Below are positions 8,343 through 17,357 of a DNA stretch of 64,000 nucleotides, piece by piece (position 1 is the stretch's first letter; every line of letters begins with the position of its first letter). A program made the position numbers and the translations under genes. Location: NCBI RefSeq assembly GCF_026619415.1, contig NZ_JAOVZR010000001.1, forward strand, positions 2,643,501-2,707,500, in the 5' to 3' direction. Source of the stretch: Hoeflea algicola. Its GTDB lineage: Bacteria > Pseudomonadota > Alphaproteobacteria > Rhizobiales > Rhizobiaceae. Under the pieces are notes generated by a model. The model searched no databases. It was not told the origin of the DNA and saw nothing but the letters and a program-made list of their open reading frames with translations.

Positions 8343-9101
8343 ATGCGAAAACCAAATCGGCTCTCGGTTCGCAGTTTCAGACCGAGTCTGCACGTGGAAC
8401 TGACCGCGCACATCCGAAAAATGATTCTGCATCATGAGCTGGAACCTGATGAGTGGGTGCCTGAATCCGAACTCTGCGAGAAGCTCGGAGTGTCGAGAAC
8501 GCCTTTGCGTGAGGCGCTGAAGGTGCTTGCCTCGGAGAAACTCGTCGAAATTCATCCGAACCGGGGGGCGATGGTTGCAAGCCTGCGCCCTAATGATGTG
8601 GATGAGCTATTCGAGGCCCAGGCAATCATTGAAGGATCAGCCGCCTTTTTGGCCTGTGAACGGGCGACGGAAGAAGATGTCGAAGCCTTCCGGAAAATCC
8701 ACCTGCGGATGATCCGCTGTTTCGAGCGGCGTGATCGGACCCAGTATTTCTCGCTGAACCAGGACCTGCATCTCGCACTTGTGGCAATGTCCCACAACAG
8801 CGCTTTGGTTTCGGCGCACTCGACATTGTTCATCCAGGTCGAACGGGCGCGTTTCCTGGCACTGGACATCGGGCAACGATGGGCGGATTCGGTAGACCAG
8901 CACGAAGCCATTCTTTCGGCCGTCGCTTCCCGCAACGGCCCGCTTGCGCAAAAACTGGTTGAGCAACATATTCTCGAGACCAGGGAAGCGGTCAAAGCTG
9001 CAGTCGAGATGCAAAATCGTGACAATCAGAAGCCGGGACGAACACGCCCGCGCCGCCCTGCTGCTGCCAAATCTTCCAAGGCTGATCCGGCCAATCGATA
9101 G
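8343..9101 (+). CDS. GntR-family transcriptional regulator (FadR/FCD subfamily)
   Basis: 252 residues. The N-terminal winged helix spans roughly residues 15-80, with the recognition region ESELCEKLGVSRTPLREALKVLASEKLVEIHPNRGAMV. The rest is the all-helical FCD effector domain (for example LFEAQAIIEGSAAFLACERATEEDV and the HLALVAMSHNSALV metal-site-like segment). I chose ATG 8343; a TTG at 8325 would add six residues but lies over the GGAG likely to be the ribosome site. The basic C-terminal tail (GRTRPRRPAAAKSSKADPANR) is outside the domain. Diverges from the importer operon and probably controls it. Confidence 0.88.
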   Translation: MRKPNRLSVRSFRPSLHVELTAHIRKMILHHELEPDEWVPESELCEKLGVSRTPLREALKVLASEKLVEIHPNRGAMVASLRPNDVDELFEAQAIIEGSAAFLACERATEEDVEAFRKIHLRMIRCFERRDRTQYFSLNQDLHLALVAMSHNSALVSAHSTLFIQVERARFLALDIGQRWADSVDQHEAILSAVASRNGPLAQKLVEQHILETREAVKAAVEMQNRDNQKPGRTRPRRPAAAKSSKADPANR

Positions 9102-9447
9102 TGTCGCGCCGCTACGCCTCCACGAAGGGACACTTCCAAACAGAAGAACGAGATTGGGCGCTTGCGAAGGGGCATCGCAGCCCCTTCCCCCTCGGTCGCG
9201 TATTTCCTCACGTCTCTCCGTGAAGCACCACAAGCCCAGTCACCCGTGCTGGGGAAATACGATGAAAAGCAGATGACAGGGCGTGGCGGGATCTCTACCG
9301 ACCCGCCGCTATCTCTCGTTTCAAGTACCAACCAGGTTTAGATATGCCGTTACTCGCCAGACATTTCCATTGACCGCCCAGAATTGGGAAGGCGGAAATG
9401 CTGATGACCGAGGACCAAGGACCAAGGACCAAGGCAAGATACAGCCG
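9102..9447. other. Intergenic stretch with a hairpin and a short tandem repeat
   Basis: No convincing gene in these 346 bases between two convergent regulator genes. A perfect 8-bp hairpin (GAAGGGGC / GCCCCTTC, 6-base loop) at 9166-9187 may act as a terminator, although no T-run follows. Three direct copies of GGACCAA lie at 9412-9432. Confidence 0.5.
9166..9187. terminator. Possible bidirectional hairpin terminator
   Basis: Perfect 8-bp stem with a 6-base loop between the convergent GntR and IclR genes, so it could end both transcripts. Neither side carries a clear T-run, which keeps confidence low. Confidence 0.35.
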
Positions 9448-10230
9448 CTAATTGAGATCCGCACCCATTCTCACTGAAAGCCGCGCCGCCATGCGCTGCA
9501 CATTCGAAATGATCTGGTTCTTCTCACTTTCGGAGAGTTGCTCCGCTTGCAGACTTACGGCAATACCCGCAATGGGTCGATTGCGTGAATCAAGCACCGA
9601 CGCACCATAACAGACGAGACCCTCGGCGACCTGTTGGTCGTCGCAGGAATAGCCGTGCTTTCTGATGGTTTGCAGTTCTGACAAAAGCGCGTCGAGGGTT
9701 TGAACACTGTGCGGTGTGCGCGGCTCTGGCAGCCCGTCGGAAAGTAGACGGCGGACTTCAAAATCACTCATTTGGCTGAGGAATGCCTTCCCGGTGGCCG
9801 TGAATGGCGCGGGAAGACGCATGCCTGCACGAAATTCAATCAATGAATGGCTGACCGCAGAATTGCGCGCGGCGATGTAAACCACCTCTGTTCCTTCAAG
9901 CACGGACAGAGTGATGGTGGCGCCCGGCATTTCCGTTTCCTGATCCCACAAAGCGGCAAATTCCGCGGCGACATCGGACTGCTGTGTAAACGCATTCGAC
10001 CAGCGCATGACATGAGGTCCGAGCTGAAAGGTCTGGTCGGGGCGCCGAATCAGCAATTCGAGTTGAACCAAAGTGTTGCACAGCGTGTGGGCACTGCTCT
10101 TGGCAATGCCGATCTCGCGGGCAATCTCCGAAAGACTGGGGTAACCCTTTGTACGTGCAATCAAATCCAATATACGCGTCCCACGTTCAAGTGCAGGGAC
10201 CAGGTTTGTCTTCGTTTCTTCCTGCTTCAT
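9448..10230 (-). CDS. IclR-family transcriptional regulator
   Basis: 260 residues from MKQEETKTNLVPALERGTRIL. The N-terminal winged helix-turn-helix (about 15-75) includes SLSEIAREIGIAKSSAHTLCNTL; the C-terminal effector domain follows (for example PFTATGKAFLSQM, and GYSCDDQQVAEGLVCYGASVLDSRNRPIAGIAVSLQA with the family pattern GI..D..E...G...IA.PV). A TTG at 10248 could add six residues. It diverges from the lactonase-importer array. In Agrobacterium the gamma-butyrolactone operon blcABC is repressed by the IclR-type BlcR (AttJ), so an equivalent role is plausible given the lactonase, Fe-ADH and SSADH genes downstream. Confidence 0.88.
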   Translation of the reverse strand: MKQEETKTNLVPALERGTRILDLIARTKGYPSLSEIAREIGIAKSSAHTLCNTLVQLELLIRRPDQTFQLGPHVMRWSNAFTQQSDVAAEFAALWDQETEMPGATITLSVLEGTEVVYIAARNSAVSHSLIEFRAGMRLPAPFTATGKAFLSQMSDFEVRRLLSDGLPEPRTPHSVQTLDALLSELQTIRKHGYSCDDQQVAEGLVCYGASVLDSRNRPIAGIAVSLQAEQLSESEKNQIISNVQRMAARLSVRMGADLN

Positions 10231-10263
10231 GAATATTTCCAGACGCAAAGATCATATCGTTCT

Positions 10264-10326
10264 TGACAGGTGTTTAGCCTATTGTTTATCGTTCTGTCTA
10301 CGGGAAAGCGTTCAGCATGCTGAACA
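10264..10326 (+). promoter_or_regulatory. Putative promoter and IclR operator ahead of the lactonase/rhodopsin-like array
   Basis: TTGACA at 10264-10269 is followed, after 16 bases, by TTTATC at 10286-10291, a plausible sigma-70-type promoter on the plus strand. The perfect 16-bp palindrome GTTCAGCATGCTGAAC at 10311-10326 lies just downstream, where a bound repressor would block initiation or elongation. Assignment to the adjacent IclR protein is inferred from position. Confidence 0.5.
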
Positions 10327-10427
10327 CCAACCAGGCAACAGTGGCACCTAGCCTGATATTAAATTTGATCCGCGAGTGGAAGGCATTATTCGCGATGGCC
10401 GTGGTGGAGCGGCGGGGAGAGTGATGC

Positions 10428-10817
10428 ATGGTGATGAGCGTGAGAGACTGGGCCACAAGGTTCAGCGAAGCATCTGACCGCGATCAGACAATCGGCGCGA
10501 TGGCCAAGTATTTCACATGCACCTATCTGTGGGACATGGGGACGGCGAAGGTGATCGTCGAAATGATCGATGGCAAAGTCTATCGAATTAATGTCGATCC
10601 CGCACCGATGGATGCCTATGATTTTGCCCTGCGCGCCAGTCCCCAGACTTGGCGGGAATTTGCGCGACCGATTCCCGCGCCAATGTTCCATGGCATCTGG
10701 TCGGCGAGCTTTCGCCGCGACTTGAAGATCGAGGGCAATACGCTCGCACTGATGCAGAACCTGCGTAACTTCACGGTTCAATTCGAACTGTTGCGCAAGG
10801 TCGGTGTGCCTGTATGA
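10428..10817 (+). CDS. Small conserved-type protein, possibly SCP2-like
   Basis: 129 residues, soluble, no signal or membrane segment. The central part (KVIVEMIDGKVYRINVDP and DFALRASPQTWREFARPIP) recalls the sterol-carrier/SCP2 fold, in which a strand pair is followed by a D-F-x-L-x-x-S-x-x-x-W helix; this is my reading and not a firm match. GGGGAGAG precedes ATG 10428. First gene of the plus-strand array, 58 bases ahead of the alpha/beta hydrolase, so it may bind or present the hydrophobic substrate of the enzymes that follow. Confidence 0.6.
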   Translation: MVMSVRDWATRFSEASDRDQTIGAMAKYFTCTYLWDMGTAKVIVEMIDGKVYRINVDPAPMDAYDFALRASPQTWREFARPIPAPMFHGIWSASFRRDLKIEGNTLALMQNLRNFTVQFELLRKVGVPV

Positions 10818-10875
10818 GCTCGTCGCTGACCCAGTTCGCGCGTCCCACTAATTCCAAAATCTCATGGAGCCCGGT

Positions 10876-11724
10876 ATGGCCAAGCAATCACCGGTAGTCG
10901 GTCGTTACGTTACCATTGACGTCGACGGTTGCGAGTACAAGGTATTTTACCTTCGCAATGGCAGTGGCGTTCCACTGGTCTGTCAGCACACAGCGGGATG
11001 TCACAATCATCAGTGGATGGGGTTGCTTGAAGATCCCGACATCACGGCAAACTACGACGTGATCGCTTATGATCTGGCACGGCACGGAAAATCCGATCCG
11101 CCCCACAACCGCGAATGGTGGAAGGAGGAATACCTTCTGACTGCCGAGCATTTCATGAATTTCATCACGGCGTTCTGCGAAGCTCTTGAACTGGACCGAC
11201 CGATTTTCATGGGGTCGTCATTTGGTGGCAATGTCGCGTTGCAACTGGCGCTGCATCACCCCGACAAGTTCCGGGCCGTGATTCCGGTAGAGGCCGCGGA
11301 GCATGCGCCGGGATTTTTCCTCGATCTGTGGCGGCATCCCCACGCCAATGCTGCACAGGTATGCGGCTCGGGCGTCTGGGATCTGATGGCCCCGCAAAGC
11401 CCGGAACAGGATCGCTGGCAGACTTGGCACTATTACACCCAGGGCGCCGAAGTATTCAAAGGCGACCTGCATTTCTATTCGATCGACCACGACATGCGCG
11501 GGCAACTCGGAAACATCGACACTCGCCGTTGCCCGGTGATCATGATGACCGGAACCTACGATTATCTCACTCCGCCGGAAGCCACCGAGGCGACTGCCAG
11601 GCAGATCCCCGGCGGCATTTACATCGAGATGGAAGATATCGGTCATTTCCCGATGTCGGAGAACTACCCGCTTTTCGCCGTGTATCTGAAGGAAGCGCTT
11701 CGCATCATTGAATCCAAGTCCTGA
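10876..11724 (+). CDS. Alpha/beta hydrolase
   Basis: 282 residues from MAKQSPVVGRYVTIDVDG; ATG 10876 is preferred over ATG 10864 because the GGAG inside the longer reading is well placed for it. The nucleophile elbow is MGSSFGGNVALQLAL (Ser near residue 117), the acid is probably in MMTGTYDYLTPPE (near 228), and the base is in DIGHFPMSENYP (near 258). The oxyanion region is QHTAGCHNHQW. Likely an esterase or lactone/amide hydrolase of the operon's substrate; cytoplasmic, since no signal peptide is seen. Confidence 0.87.
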   Translation: MAKQSPVVGRYVTIDVDGCEYKVFYLRNGSGVPLVCQHTAGCHNHQWMGLLEDPDITANYDVIAYDLARHGKSDPPHNREWWKEEYLLTAEHFMNFITAFCEALELDRPIFMGSSFGGNVALQLALHHPDKFRAVIPVEAAEHAPGFFLDLWRHPHANAAQVCGSGVWDLMAPQSPEQDRWQTWHYYTQGAEVFKGDLHFYSIDHDMRGQLGNIDTRRCPVIMMTGTYDYLTPPEATEATARQIPGGIYIEMEDIGHFPMSENYPLFAVYLKEALRIIESKS

Positions 11725-11780
11725 TCATTCGCGCCAGCGGGAACAATCGCCGGCAAGACCGCAAATCAAGGGTAAGCTTT

Positions 11781-12716
11781 ATGAAGATCGTAGAATTCGA
11801 TGATAAAGGTCAGCGGGTGGAAGTCGAGAATGCCGCGGCATCATCGAAATCGAGCGCCAGCAATCTGGCGCCGCGGCCTGATTTCAGTCATCGAACGCCG
11901 GATCCGGCGCGCCGGACGCGTAAGTCCTCCGGTATTGAATTGCACATGTTCCAAACCGGAACGCTGCGCACCAAGGTCAAATACATCAAGATGAACCAGG
12001 GCGATGGGGATTTCGAAATCCCGGTGCCTTGGTTTCTGATCAAGCATCCCATGGGAAATGTGGTGATTGACGGCGGCAATGCCGTCGAGGCCGCGATCGA
12101 TAAGCGCGGACATTGGGGCGCCGTTGTTGATGCCTACGACCCGGTGATGAATATTGCCGACAACTGTGTCGACCAATGCCGTCTCGTCGGTGTTGAGCCG
12201 AATGGCGTGCGCTACGTGCTGCAGTCTCATCTCCATCTCGATCACACCGGCGCTATCGGGCGGTTCCCACGGGCTCAACACATCGTGCAACGCTGTGAAT
12301 ATGACTATGCCTTCAAGCCACATTGGTTTGCAGCGGGAGCTTACATCCGGGCCGATTTCGATCGACCGGGTCTGGACTGGAAGTTCCTGGGCGGGGAATA
12401 CACCGACAATTTCGATCTTTATGGCGATGGCGTCATCCGCATGATTTTCACACCCGGCCATTCCACCGGGCACATGTCCTTTCTAATCACATTACCGAAC
12501 ACCGGGCCGGTGCTGCTGACCATTGATGCCGCCTATACGCTCGACCATTGGAACAACAAGGCATTGCCCGGTCTGGTCGTGTCTTCGTCCGACGCGGCGA
12601 ATTCGGTCGCCAAGTTGCACCGGATAGCAGAGGACACCGGCGCCATGGTGGTCACCGGCCATGACCCGGACACATGGGAGTCTTTCCTGAAGGCTCCATA
12701 CGATTTTTACGATTGA
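11781..12716 (+). CDS. Metallo-beta-lactamase-fold lactonase (AHL/gamma-butyrolactone lactonase-like)
   Basis: 311 residues. The di-metal site is complete: SHLHLDHTGAIG (HxHxDH, about residue 150), GHSTGHMS (about 228), TIDAAYT (Asp, about 249) and TGHDPDTW (about 292). This matches N-acyl homoserine lactonases and the butyrolactonase BlcC (AttM). A polar, serine- and arginine-rich extension of about 50 residues precedes the core and is not typical of the roughly 250-residue relatives. Together with the iron ADH and semialdehyde dehydrogenase at 23.7-26.3 kb and the divergent IclR gene it reproduces the blc gene set. Hydrolysis of gamma-butyrolactone to 4-hydroxybutyrate is the best guess; quorum-signal lactonase activity is an alternative. 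Confidence 0.82.
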   Translation: MKIVEFDDKGQRVEVENAAASSKSSASNLAPRPDFSHRTPDPARRTRKSSGIELHMFQTGTLRTKVKYIKMNQGDGDFEIPVPWFLIKHPMGNVVIDGGNAVEAAIDKRGHWGAVVDAYDPVMNIADNCVDQCRLVGVEPNGVRYVLQSHLHLDHTGAIGRFPRAQHIVQRCEYDYAFKPHWFAAGAYIRADFDRPGLDWKFLGGEYTDNFDLYGDGVIRMIFTPGHSTGHMSFLITLPNTGPVLLTIDAAYTLDHWNNKALPGLVVSSSDAANSVAKLHRIAEDTGAMVVTGHDPDTWESFLKAPYDFYD

Positions 12717-12769
12717 TCCGCCGGCGCGGCAGTTCGCGCTGGAAGAATAGAGCTCAAGGGGCAGGGAGG

Positions 12770-12788
12770 GATTTTGCTTAGCAAAATC
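12770..12788. promoter_or_regulatory. 19-base inverted repeat before the binding-protein gene
   Basis: GATTTTGCT and AGCAAAATC flank a single T, a perfect 9-bp inverted repeat 80 bases before the solute-binding protein start. It could be an operator for an internal promoter. The arms could also form RNA structure, but a one-base loop makes a DNA site more likely. No regulator can be assigned. Confidence 0.4.
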
Positions 12789-12868
12789 AGATAATTGCCC
12801 GAAAACCTGTCCACGGGATTATCCTGTGGAGGTGAGTGCCTGCAATGAGGACAGAGGAGACGCAATTC

Positions 12869-14044
12869 ATGAGAACGTTCAGCAAAATTGCCTTGGCAGC
12901 GGGATTTTTGGCGCTTGGTGCCATCAATGTTCACGCCGAAGGTATCGATGAAATCAACCCGGACGTTGCCGCCCGGCTCTACAACCCCGACATGCTTGAC
13001 CCGGCTCAGCCGATTGGTCCGAGCGCCTGGCGCGATTTCGTCGCCAAGAACCCGCCACCCTGGAAAATCGGCTATGCCAGTTCCTACGCTGGCAACACCT
13101 GGCGCGCCGGTGCCATGAACGAACTGCAAAATGTCATCATTCCCGAGTGGAAAGAACTCGGCTTGCTTGATGAAGTCGTGATCACCCAGTCGAACCTCAA
13201 TGATTCAACCCAGATCCAGCAGATGCGCCAACTGGTTGATCAGGGTGTGGACGCCATCATCGTCTGTTGCTCGAACCCGACCGCCTTGAACCAGACCGTC
13301 CAGTACGCGGCTGACAAGGGCGTGCCGGTATTCTCGCTGACCGGCTACCTTACCTCGCCATACGCGATCAACTCATCGGTCAACTACCAGGTTGCCGGTT
13401 TCGAGATCGGCAAGAATATGGCTGAGCAAATCGGCGGCGAAGGCAATGTCCTGGTCGTCGAGGGCATTCCCGGAACTTCCGGATCTGACAGCCAGGACCG
13501 CGGCGTCAAGGCAGGTCTTGCTTCGGCACCTGGCGTCAAGGTCGTTGGCTCGGTTGCCGGCATGTGGACCGATCAGGTTGCGCAGGGCGAAGTGCAGAAA
13601 TGGCTCGCCACCCATCCAGGCAAGCTCGACGGAATTGTCGTCCAGTCAGCCGCTGAAATGGGCGTTCTGCGCGCAGTTCAGCAGTCCGGTCGCGGCGATG
13701 TGCCGGTGGCAATCGGTGGTGAACTCGGCGCCTTGTGCTACTGGCGCCAGAACCCCGACTACATCACCGCTTCCTATCAGGTCTGGCCGCCAGCTGATGA
13801 GATGCAGTTGATCTGGAACATCATGATGCGGACACTTCAGGGACAGGGGCCGAAGATCCAGTCCGTCCTCGTCGACCCGATCAAGCTGACCTACGATGAT
13901 CTGGCCAAGGTGATGGCAGAAGATTGCAGCCTGGACACACCTGACTGGCTTGCCGTTGGCGCCGATCGCTGGGGTGGGGCGTCCGAATACCTGGACGACT
14001 TCTTCCTCAAGCCTGCCGACCCGAAGAAATACGTCGCAAAGTAA
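12869..14044 (+). CDS. Ribose-type ABC importer substrate-binding protein
   Basis: 391 residues from MRTFSKIALAAGFLALGAI; AGAGGAG upstream supports ATG 12869 over ATG 12836. A Sec signal peptide ends near VHAEG. The mature part has the periplasmic-binding-protein type 1 pattern: KIGYASSYAGNTWRAGAMNEL, QMRQLVDQGVDAIIVCCSNP, VEGIPGTSGSDSQDRGVKAGL. It is longer than ribose-binding proteins (about 300 residues), with an N-terminal leader of about 45 residues after cleavage (IDEINPDVAARLYNPD...). It feeds the ATPase and two long permeases directly downstream. Ligand unknown. Confidence 0.9.
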   Translation: MRTFSKIALAAGFLALGAINVHAEGIDEINPDVAARLYNPDMLDPAQPIGPSAWRDFVAKNPPPWKIGYASSYAGNTWRAGAMNELQNVIIPEWKELGLLDEVVITQSNLNDSTQIQQMRQLVDQGVDAIIVCCSNPTALNQTVQYAADKGVPVFSLTGYLTSPYAINSSVNYQVAGFEIGKNMAEQIGGEGNVLVVEGIPGTSGSDSQDRGVKAGLASAPGVKVVGSVAGMWTDQVAQGEVQKWLATHPGKLDGIVVQSAAEMGVLRAVQQSGRGDVPVAIGGELGALCYWRQNPDYITASYQVWPPADEMQLIWNIMMRTLQGQGPKIQSVLVDPIKLTYDDLAKVMAEDCSLDTPDWLAVGADRWGGASEYLDDFFLKPADPKKYVAK

Positions 14045-14052
14045 CCATTGAA

Positions 14053-14079
14053 GCGGGGCCACTCCTGCGGTGGCCCCGC
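14053..14079 (+). terminator. Intra-operon hairpin after the binding-protein gene
   Basis: Perfect 10-bp stem (GCGGGGCCAC / GTGGCCCCGC) with a 7-base loop, 9 bases after the stop and with no T-run. Such stems commonly stabilise the binding-protein mRNA and reduce, without blocking, expression of the downstream transporter genes. Confidence 0.55.
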
Positions 14080-14106
14080 AGCTTCCAAACCCGTTTTGCC
14101 GGAACC

Positions 14107-15927
14107 ATGATGACCCCTCACCCCACTGACATCACACCAGCCGCTCCGGGTCGCGACACGATCCTGGTGCGCAATGTGAAGAAGTATTTCGGACCGACGC
14201 GCGCGCTTGATGGCGCCAGCTTCTCGGCCCGTGCGGGCGAGATTCACGCCGTGGTTGGTGGTAATGGCTGCGGCAAGAGCACAATGGCGAAGGTCGTCTC
14301 GGGCATCCTGCCGATTGACGGTGGCTCCGTCTCCATTTTGGGTGAAACGCCATCGACGCCGGCCGAGAGCCGGGCCCTCGGCATTTCGACGGTTTACCAG
14401 GAGGTGCTGGTCGCGGACGAAAGTTCGGTCGTCGACAACATCTTCATGGGGGCAGATTCGCTCTTCACCAAGAAAATGTCACAAGACCGGAAAGTGCGTC
14501 GTGCGGCAGACCTGATGCGCGAATTGTCCGGCGAATCGGTTGATCCCTTCGCCATGGTGGGAACACTCCCGCTCGGCCTCAAACAATGGATAACCATTGC
14601 TCGCGCGCTGTTGAGCGAGCCTAAAATCCTAATTCTCGACGAAAGCTCTGCCGCGCTCGATTTCGACAGTACCGAGCGGTTGTTTGCCAAGATGCGCGCG
14701 CTTCGCGACGGCGGAACCACGGTACTTATCGTCACCCACCGGATTGCCGAACTGATCCGCATCTCCGACCGTGCCACCGTGCTGCGTGATGGGCGCGATG
14801 TCGGCGTTCTCGAAAAGCATGAGATCACTGAAAAGAACCTGCTTGCGCTGATGACCGGTGAAGATCAGGGGGATGCCCATCACGCGCTTCAGGCCCCACA
14901 GCCCGCCGATAACACTGTTGCCTTGCAGGCCAGTAATCTGGCGATCTGGCCGGAAGGCCGTCAGTTCGATTTTGAACTGCGCCGTGGCGAGATTGTCGGC
15001 GTCGCAGGCCTCGATGGACAGGGCCAGGATGGTTTCGTTCGAGTGCTGGCCGGCGTGCAGGAAGCGGCTCACGGCCTGATCCAGGTTCGCGACCACCATG
15101 GTGAGTTGCATGTGGTGCGCAATCAGGCTGAAGCGGTTGCCCATCGCATCACCTATGTTTCCGGCGACCGCAAGAAGGAAGGCATTTTTGCGTCATTGTC
15201 GATCTTCGAAAACATGGTCATGCCACTCTACCGGGAAAAGAAGCGTGCCGGAATTCTCGGCATTATCGATCGCGAAGCGCTGGGTGCTATCTTCAAGCGC
15301 GAAGTCGACAATCTGATGATCAAGTTCGGCATGCGGGATGACAAGATTACCTCGCTGTCGGGCGGCAACCAGCAGAAGGTGCTGATTGGGCGCGGCTTTG
15401 CCATGCGCCCCGATGTCATCGTTCTCAATGATCCGGCGCGCGGCATCGATGTGGGGGCCAAGGCGGAGCTCTACAAGCACCTGCGCAGCTTCGCCAGCGA
15501 CGGAAAATCCGTAATCTACATGTCGTCGGAGCTTGAAGAATTTCTGGGATTTGCCACCCGGGTGATCGTCTTTCGCGACGGCGCGCCGTTTGACGCCTTT
15601 GATGGCCGCCGGCTTGATCCCAAAACAATTCTCGAGGCGATGTTCGGGCAGACAGACGGACAGGGGCTGGGAACCGAGTATGGGCTGGTTCCTGGCCGCA
15701 TTGCTTCCGGTTCGTCGGATGCCTCGATATCGGCGGACGGCGTGCGGGTCACCGTTGTCGTCCCCGACGCGCTCAAACCCGGCAAGGATCAGGCACCCAA
15801 GGCTGATATCGCTGCTGCTGATCCCCCCCGCACCGATACGCCGGTCAAGAACCAGGCCGCAGGTCGCCCAATCAAGATCATCGAGTTCGCTGCCGATACA
15901 CTTCAGCCAAGGCAGGTAAAGCTGTGA
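14107..15927 (+). CDS. Ribose-type ABC importer ATPase with two nucleotide-binding domains
   Basis: 606 residues; RbsA-like proteins are about 500. Domain 1 (about 15-250) has Walker A GGNGCGKST, a degenerate signature LPLGLKQ and Walker B ILILDESSAALD. Domain 2 (about 275-510) has the usual degenerate Walker A (GLDGQGQDG), a good signature LSGGNQQKVLIGRGF, but Walker B VIVLNDPARGID, in which the normal Asp-Glu is Asn-Asp. About 90 residues of acidic/Pro-rich tail follow (SGSSDASISADGVRVTVVV..., KDQAPKADIAAADPP...). Stop overlaps the next start by 4 bases. Energises the two long permeases. Confidence 0.9.
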   Translation: MMTPHPTDITPAAPGRDTILVRNVKKYFGPTRALDGASFSARAGEIHAVVGGNGCGKSTMAKVVSGILPIDGGSVSILGETPSTPAESRALGISTVYQEVLVADESSVVDNIFMGADSLFTKKMSQDRKVRRAADLMRELSGESVDPFAMVGTLPLGLKQWITIARALLSEPKILILDESSAALDFDSTERLFAKMRALRDGGTTVLIVTHRIAELIRISDRATVLRDGRDVGVLEKHEITEKNLLALMTGEDQGDAHHALQAPQPADNTVALQASNLAIWPEGRQFDFELRRGEIVGVAGLDGQGQDGFVRVLAGVQEAAHGLIQVRDHHGELHVVRNQAEAVAHRITYVSGDRKKEGIFASLSIFENMVMPLYREKKRAGILGIIDREALGAIFKREVDNLMIKFGMRDDKITSLSGGNQQKVLIGRGFAMRPDVIVLNDPARGIDVGAKAELYKHLRSFASDGKSVIYMSSELEEFLGFATRVIVFRDGAPFDAFDGRRLDPKTILEAMFGQTDGQGLGTEYGLVPGRIASGSSDASISADGVRVTVVVPDALKPGKDQAPKADIAAADPPRTDTPVKNQAAGRPIKIIEFAADTLQPRQVKL

Positions 15928-17357
15928 GCCAGGCCATCCCCTTGCCCGAAGCCGCAGCTTCCACGGATGAGCCATCCCGCGGCGGGAGGTCCAACCCTTT
16001 CTTGCTGGTGCCGATCAGCCTGTTTTTCCTGTTGCTTGGTCTGGCCGTGCTGCGTTCGCCCAGCCTTGTCACCAGCGCCGGTATCGGAAGCGCCATTATC
16101 GTGGCGACGCCGCTTATCCTGGCCACTTATGCGCTTATGGCGGTGGTGATTTCAGGGCGTGGAACCGTCGATCTGTCGGTGGGACCGCTTATCGGCTTTG
16201 TCAATGTGACACTGATCCAACTTCATGGCGCCGGTGTTCTGGAGAACCCGATCGCTGTCTTCGCCTATGCCATCGCGGTGGGGGCGGCCTATCAGTTGAT
16301 ATTTGCCTTGATCGTCATCTATGTCCGGGTACAGCCGATCATCGTCTCGCTGTCGGGCTATCTGGCGCTTTCAGGCCTCAATCTTGTGATCCTGCCTCGC
16401 CCCGGCGGCGTTGCCCCGCAATGGATGGCGGATTGGGGGCTCGGCACCTCGATTTTCTCGCCGGTTCTGCTGATTCTGGTGCTGGCCTCGCTTGGCTGGA
16501 TGCTGTTCACCCAGACGGCTTTCTTCACCCATCTGCGGCTGATGGGATCGGATGAGCGCGCGGCCTACACCAGTGGCGTTCCCATCTATGTGGTCAGGAT
16601 CGGGGCGCATTTGATCTCCGGGTGCTTTGCCGGTCTGGCAGCCATCGCGTTCACAGCACTAATTTCATCGGGTGACCCATCGCAGGGAACCACCTACACG
16701 CTGATCGCGGTCACCGCGCTGGTTCTTGGTGGCGCGTCGCTGGCCGGCGGGCGCGGCGGGGTGTTCGGCTCGTTCCTGGGGGCGATCAATCTCTATTTGA
16801 TCACCTTCGTGCTGGCGACCTTCAACTTCGGCGCGGTACAGAGTTTTGTCACCAATCTTGCCTATGGCACGATCCTGGTCGTTTCGTTGCTCCTGACGTT
16901 GATCATTCCCTTCATCCAGCGGCATCTGCGCAATTTCTCTCCGCTGCTGTATTTTGTGGCGCTTTCGGTGGTTGCGCTTGGCGTGATCCTGCATGCGACA
17001 TTCGATTATCAATCCGGCGCAGCAACGCCTCAGCAAAGCGAAACAACCGAACCGGTGATTGTGTCCCAGATGCTCGAGCCGATCGAGCCAGAACTGCTCT
17101 ATGTCGCACCGCTCGAAGTTGCCGCTCCCAACCCGCAGGAACGTGCCTTGCGCGCCGAGGCCACACCGGTGATCCTGTTCGTGCTGTTGATGGTGGTGAT
17201 TGCGGTTTTCTTGCGGCTTGCGTTCTCGATGTCTGAAAAGCGCAGCCTGGCTCCTGTGGTCGCGGTGGTGGTGCTGGCGCTGGTGGTGCTTGGCGCCTAC
17301 ATGATGCGCCATCCTGACGGCCTCGCCCTGTCGCCTGCAACGGAGGCAGTAGAATGA
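15924..17357 (+). CDS. Ribose-type ABC importer permease 1, with C-terminal extension
   Basis: 477 residues against about 330 for RbsC-like permeases. The canonical core lies at residues 25-330 and includes VVISGRGTVDLSVGPLIGFVNV and the LGGASLAGGRGGVFGSFLGA motif. A C-terminal extension follows: a membrane helix (LLYFVALSVVALGVILHATF), a soluble linker of about 60 residues rich in Glu and Pro, and two more helices. GTG 15924 start overlaps the ATPase stop. The extension is not explained by transport alone and may contact the other membrane proteins of the cluster. Confidence 0.87.
   Translation: MSQAIPLPEAAASTDEPSRGGRSNPFLLVPISLFFLLLGLAVLRSPSLVTSAGIGSAIIVATPLILATYALMAVVISGRGTVDLSVGPLIGFVNVTLIQLHGAGVLENPIAVFAYAIAVGAAYQLIFALIVIYVRVQPIIVSLSGYLALSGLNLVILPRPGGVAPQWMADWGLGTSIFSPVLLILVLASLGWMLFTQTAFFTHLRLMGSDERAAYTSGVPIYVVRIGAHLISGCFAGLAAIAFTALISSGDPSQGTTYTLIAVTALVLGGASLAGGRGGVFGSFLGAINLYLITFVLATFNFGAVQSFVTNLAYGTILVVSLLLTLIIPFIQRHLRNFSPLLYFVALSVVALGVILHATFDYQSGAATPQQSETTEPVIVSQMLEPIEPELLYVAPLEVAAPNPQERALRAEATPVILFVLLMVVIAVFLRLAFSMSEKRSLAPVVAVVVLALVVLGAYMMRHPDGLALSPATEAVE

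Noticed and set aside
9412..9432. CRISPR-like repeat
   Set aside because: Three contiguous 7-base copies without spacers; a simple tandem repeat. No CRISPR array was seen anywhere in the window.
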